The translations under genes were made by a program, and so were the position numbers. 9,111 nt of DNA from Desulfobacula sp. (lineage in GTDB: Bacteria > Desulfobacterota > Desulfobacteria > Desulfobacterales > Desulfobacteraceae). The DNA lies in contig NZ_JAIOSW010000070.1 of assembly GCF_021107415.1 (NCBI RefSeq), positions 1 to 9,111 on the forward strand. Direction: 5' to 3'. This document shows, piece by piece, positions 6,967-9,111 of this stretch. A model generated the notes under the pieces. It worked only from the letters and a program-made list of their open reading frames with translations. It did no database searches and was not told the origin of the DNA. The first letter of the stretch is position 1. The number at the start of each line of letters is the position of its first letter.

Positions 6967-7975
6967 ACCCATGAAGTATGGTTCTTGGAACATCACAGGC
7001 CTTTGACACACCGGTTAAAACCATTGCCTGTTCAAATTCTGTTCTGATTTTATCAATATATAGTTCCACCCCTTTTTGAAGACCACCAACCGCAGCAACA
7101 CAAAAGGGACGTCCTATCATAACTGCATCTGCCCCAAGTGCAAGCAGCTTTAAAACATCACCACCCGTTCTGACTCCGCCATCAGCAAGAATACTTATTT
7201 TTCCTTTAACAGCATCAGATATGTCCGGAAGCACCATGGCAGCACCCGGTGTAAAATCCAGAACTCTTCCGCCATGATTTGACACCACAATGGCATCTGC
7301 ACCGGCATCAACAGCAGACATAGCATCATCAACAGTCATAATACCTTTTAAAATGAATTTGCCTGAAACACTTTTAACGATCTGACCCAGTTTTTCGACA
7401 GTTTTGGGTGAGACCGGCCGGCCCATTTTCTTTAAGGTAATCAGTCCTGCCGCATCAATATCCATGCCCGTGATATCTGCATTGCTTTCTTTCGCCTTAT
7501 CCAGCTTTTCAAAGAGCTCCTTATCCTCCCAGGGCTTTATAAACGGAATGCCGTGGCCATCGGCTTGTTTGATAATACTCAATCCGATTTCATGGACAAA
7601 ATCGGGGACGCCGTCACCGGTACACCCGATAATTCCTTTTTCCCTGCATCCGAAAATAATGGACTTTATATAGGCTTCTTCAGAAATAGCACCCCCCATA
7701 TTAAAGGACACACCGCCAATGGGCGCAGCCAGCACGGGGATAGAAAGTTCTTTTCCTAAAACAGAAATTCTGGTATCCGGTTCAAGCACATCATGAACCA
7801 GGCGCATATTAAAATTAATCTTTTTTAAGGCATTGATATTTGCCTTAAATGAGGATGCCGTACCAAGCCCTCCCATACCAGGGACTTCACCGGCACAGGC
7901 ATTTCCATTACATTCTTTGCATACTCTGCAATAGCCTTTCATTAATTCTTTTGCATTTTCATATATCTCTTGCAT
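6962..7975 (-). CDS. FMN-dependent alpha-hydroxy-acid dehydrogenase-like protein with N-terminal Cys cluster
   Basis: This 337-residue TIM-barrel flavoprotein belongs to the lactate/glycolate oxidase (FMN-dehydrogenase) family. Family signs are DTRISVLGKELSIPVLAAPIG (67-87), K210 in ILKGI, the catalytic pair H234/R237 in SNHGGRVLD, the FMN-phosphate motif DGGVRTGG (265-272) and GRP (288-290). It is shorter than classical members (about 350-380). The active-site tyrosine of the QLYxxKDR segment appears replaced: the matching stretch reads PFIKPWEDKE (144-153), so the substrate may not be an ordinary 2-hydroxy acid. The N-terminus carries C16-x2-C19-x2-C22-x4-C27 followed by GEVPGMGG, a pattern I associate with anaerobe members of this family; it could bind iron-sulfur or zinc. 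A ribosome-binding AAGGAA (complement of 7984-7989) lies 8 bases before the ATG. It lies 64 bases downstream of the old-yellow-enzyme-type gene on the same strand, probably co-transcribed. Confidence 0.87.
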   Translation of the reverse strand: MQEIYENAKELMKGYCRVCKECNGNACAGEVPGMGGLGTASSFKANINALKKINFNMRLVHDVLEPDTRISVLGKELSIPVLAAPIGGVSFNMGGAISEEAYIKSIIFGCREKGIIGCTGDGVPDFVHEIGLSIIKQADGHGIPFIKPWEDKELFEKLDKAKESNADITGMDIDAAGLITLKKMGRPVSPKTVEKLGQIVKSVSGKFILKGIMTVDDAMSAVDAGADAIVVSNHGGRVLDFTPGAAMVLPDISDAVKGKISILADGGVRTGGDVLKLLALGADAVMIGRPFCVAAVGGLQKGVELYIDKIRTEFEQAMVLTGVSKACDVPRTILHGF

Positions 7976-8039
7976 AATATTTATTCCTTATCATCACATC
8001 AAGACCACACTGATTATATTTATTTCTTTAAATCGGATA

Positions 8040-9111
8040 TCATATTGATCGTGCGATTTCTTCGGCTTCGCTGATGCAGTACATCAAATGTCTTGGAGAT
8101 TTTGCATCGCCGATCAGATGGAACTTTGCCTTGGTCTTTTTCTCAAGTTTTTTAGCATCCCGGATAGAACTTTGCTTTTCCGAAATCACTACAGAATCAA
8201 AACCGGCTAATATCCTTTCATCCCCGTTGGCCTTAAATACGACCCCGTCATCTGTGACTTGTTTAATCGACACATTTTTATAGAGAGAAACATTTCCATT
8301 TTTCAGCCGTTCCCTCAGGTAATACCGGTCATTGCTGGACATTTCCTCTGCAAAACTATTTTTCCGGTTCAAAACAATGACCTGTTTCCCCAGTTCTGCC
8401 AGAAAATCAGCTGTAATCAAACCCGTCATGCCGCCACCCAGCACAATGACCTTATCACCAATCTGTTCTTTGCCTCTGATCACATCAACATTGGTAACAA
8501 GATCCATTTTTGTTTGAAAAAGCCCTTTAATCACCGGCATATCCGGCATTGATCCTGTGGCAAGAATCACCTTATCAGGATTGATTTCATTGATCAGATC
8601 CAATGAAAGCTCTGTATCATACCGAACCTCAACATCGAGCCTATCCATTTCCTGTTTGAAAAAATCCAAAATATCATTGAGTTCCCCGCGGCCGGGAGCT
8701 TTTGATGCAAGGGACAGCAATCCGCCTGTATCTTGTTTTTTTTCACAGACAATGGTCTTGTGTCCTTGAAGTGCAAATTGCCGTGCCGATGCCATCCCGG
8801 CAGGGCCGGCACCTGCAATAAGTATTTTCAGTGATTGAGAGGGCTTTTTTTCATCTTTTAGTTTATATTCCCTTCCCACATCAGGATTGACTACGCAGGA
8901 GCCGGGCTCTTTGGCAAGCACTGCATGAATACACCCGAGACAACAGCCCACACAGGGACGAATCTGTGAAGACTCTCCTTTCCTGGCTTTTTCAGGATAG
9001 TAAGGATCTGCCAGAAACGACCGACCAAAGGCCACCATATCAGCCTTGCCCTCTTTAATAATCTCATCGGCATGGTCCGGATATTTAATCCGTCCCACGG
9101 TAATCACGGGA
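8040..9111 (-). CDS. NADH:flavin oxidoreductase / 2,4-dienoyl-CoA reductase-like protein, C-terminal part (5' end outside window)
   Basis: The frame stays open to the right edge (Pro codon, then a GTG that is an internal valine, not a start), so 356 residues are the C-terminal part of a protein that in this family is about 640-680 long. Counting from that valine: residues 1-45 are the end of the OYE-type FMN barrel (VITVGRI and MVAFGRSFLADP). C52-x2-C55-x3-C59-x11-C71 is the [4Fe-4S] motif in the same spacing as E. coli FadH. GAGPAG (99-104) starts the FAD-binding fold, GGGMTG (224-229) the NAD(P)-binding fold, and IGDAKSPR (332-339) is the C-terminal FAD contact. Such enzymes pass electrons from NAD(P)H via FAD and the cluster to FMN to reduce activated C=C bonds or related substrates such as trimethylamine-type compounds. 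The catalytic barrel is mostly missing here, so the substrate is open. It is upstream of and likely co-transcribed with the alpha-hydroxy-acid dehydrogenase-like gene. Confidence 0.92.
   Translation of the reverse strand, partial: PVITVGRIKYPDHADEIIKEGKADMVAFGRSFLADPYYPEKARKGESSQIRPCVGCCLGCIHAVLAKEPGSCVVNPDVGREYKLKDEKKPSQSLKILIAGAGPAGMASARQFALQGHKTIVCEKKQDTGGLLSLASKAPGRGELNDILDFFKQEMDRLDVEVRYDTELSLDLINEINPDKVILATGSMPDMPVIKGLFQTKMDLVTNVDVIRGKEQIGDKVIVLGGGMTGLITADFLAELGKQVIVLNRKNSFAEEMSSNDRYYLRERLKNGNVSLYKNVSIKQVTDDGVVFKANGDERILAGFDSVVISEKQSSIRDAKKLEKKTKAKFHLIGDAKSPRHLMYCISEAEEIARSI

Noticed and set aside
8259..8552. Plus-strand frames opposite the OYE-type gene and the alpha-hydroxy-acid dehydrogenase gene
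   Set aside because: They are antisense shadows of strongly supported minus-strand genes and show no domain features of their own.

Overview
The window fits an anaerobic, moderately AT-rich Gram-negative bacterium, most likely a Desulfobacterota sulfate reducer of the Desulfobacter/Desulfobacula kind. This is inferred from gene style: a sigma-54 promoter, an NtrB-like hybrid histidine kinase with a CPWC-containing PAS domain, secreted binding proteins with Gram-negative export signals, and iron-sulfur flavoenzymes. No rRNA, tRNA, CRISPR array or intact mobile element is seen.

Layout. (1) Positions 1-212 hold the last 69 codons of a plus-strand gene cut by the left edge; its frame has no start codon in the window. 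(2) Positions 213-988 are a 776-bp gene-free stretch with several short palindromes, a strong imperfect hairpin at 559-599, an AT-rich tract, and a textbook sigma-54 promoter at 924-939. (3) Positions 989-6924 are a plus-strand run of four genes: amtB (ammonium channel), a family-1 type extracellular solute-binding protein, a second solute-binding protein of the iron/polyamine type, and a membrane-bound hybrid histidine kinase with HAMP, PAS, HisKA, HATPase and receiver domains. The gaps are 72, 13 and 4 bp, and no terminator is evident, so an operon under the sigma-54 promoter is likely. (4) Positions 6925-6961 are a short convergent junction. (5) Positions 6962-9111 are two minus-strand flavoenzyme genes: an FMN-dependent alpha-hydroxy-acid dehydrogenase-like protein with an N-terminal four-cysteine cluster, and upstream of it the C-terminal half of an old-yellow-enzyme/2,4-dienoyl-CoA reductase-type protein with a [4Fe-4S] motif, cut by the right edge.

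How the genes may work together. The sigma-54 promoter and AmtB point to nitrogen control, but the usual partner glnK is not beside amtB. Instead there are two different periplasmic binding proteins followed by a sensor kinase, with no ABC permease or ATPase. The most interesting reading, an inference only, is that one or both binding proteins act as ligand receptors for the kinase rather than as transport components. The two minus-strand enzymes look like a separate redox or catabolic operon with unknown substrate.
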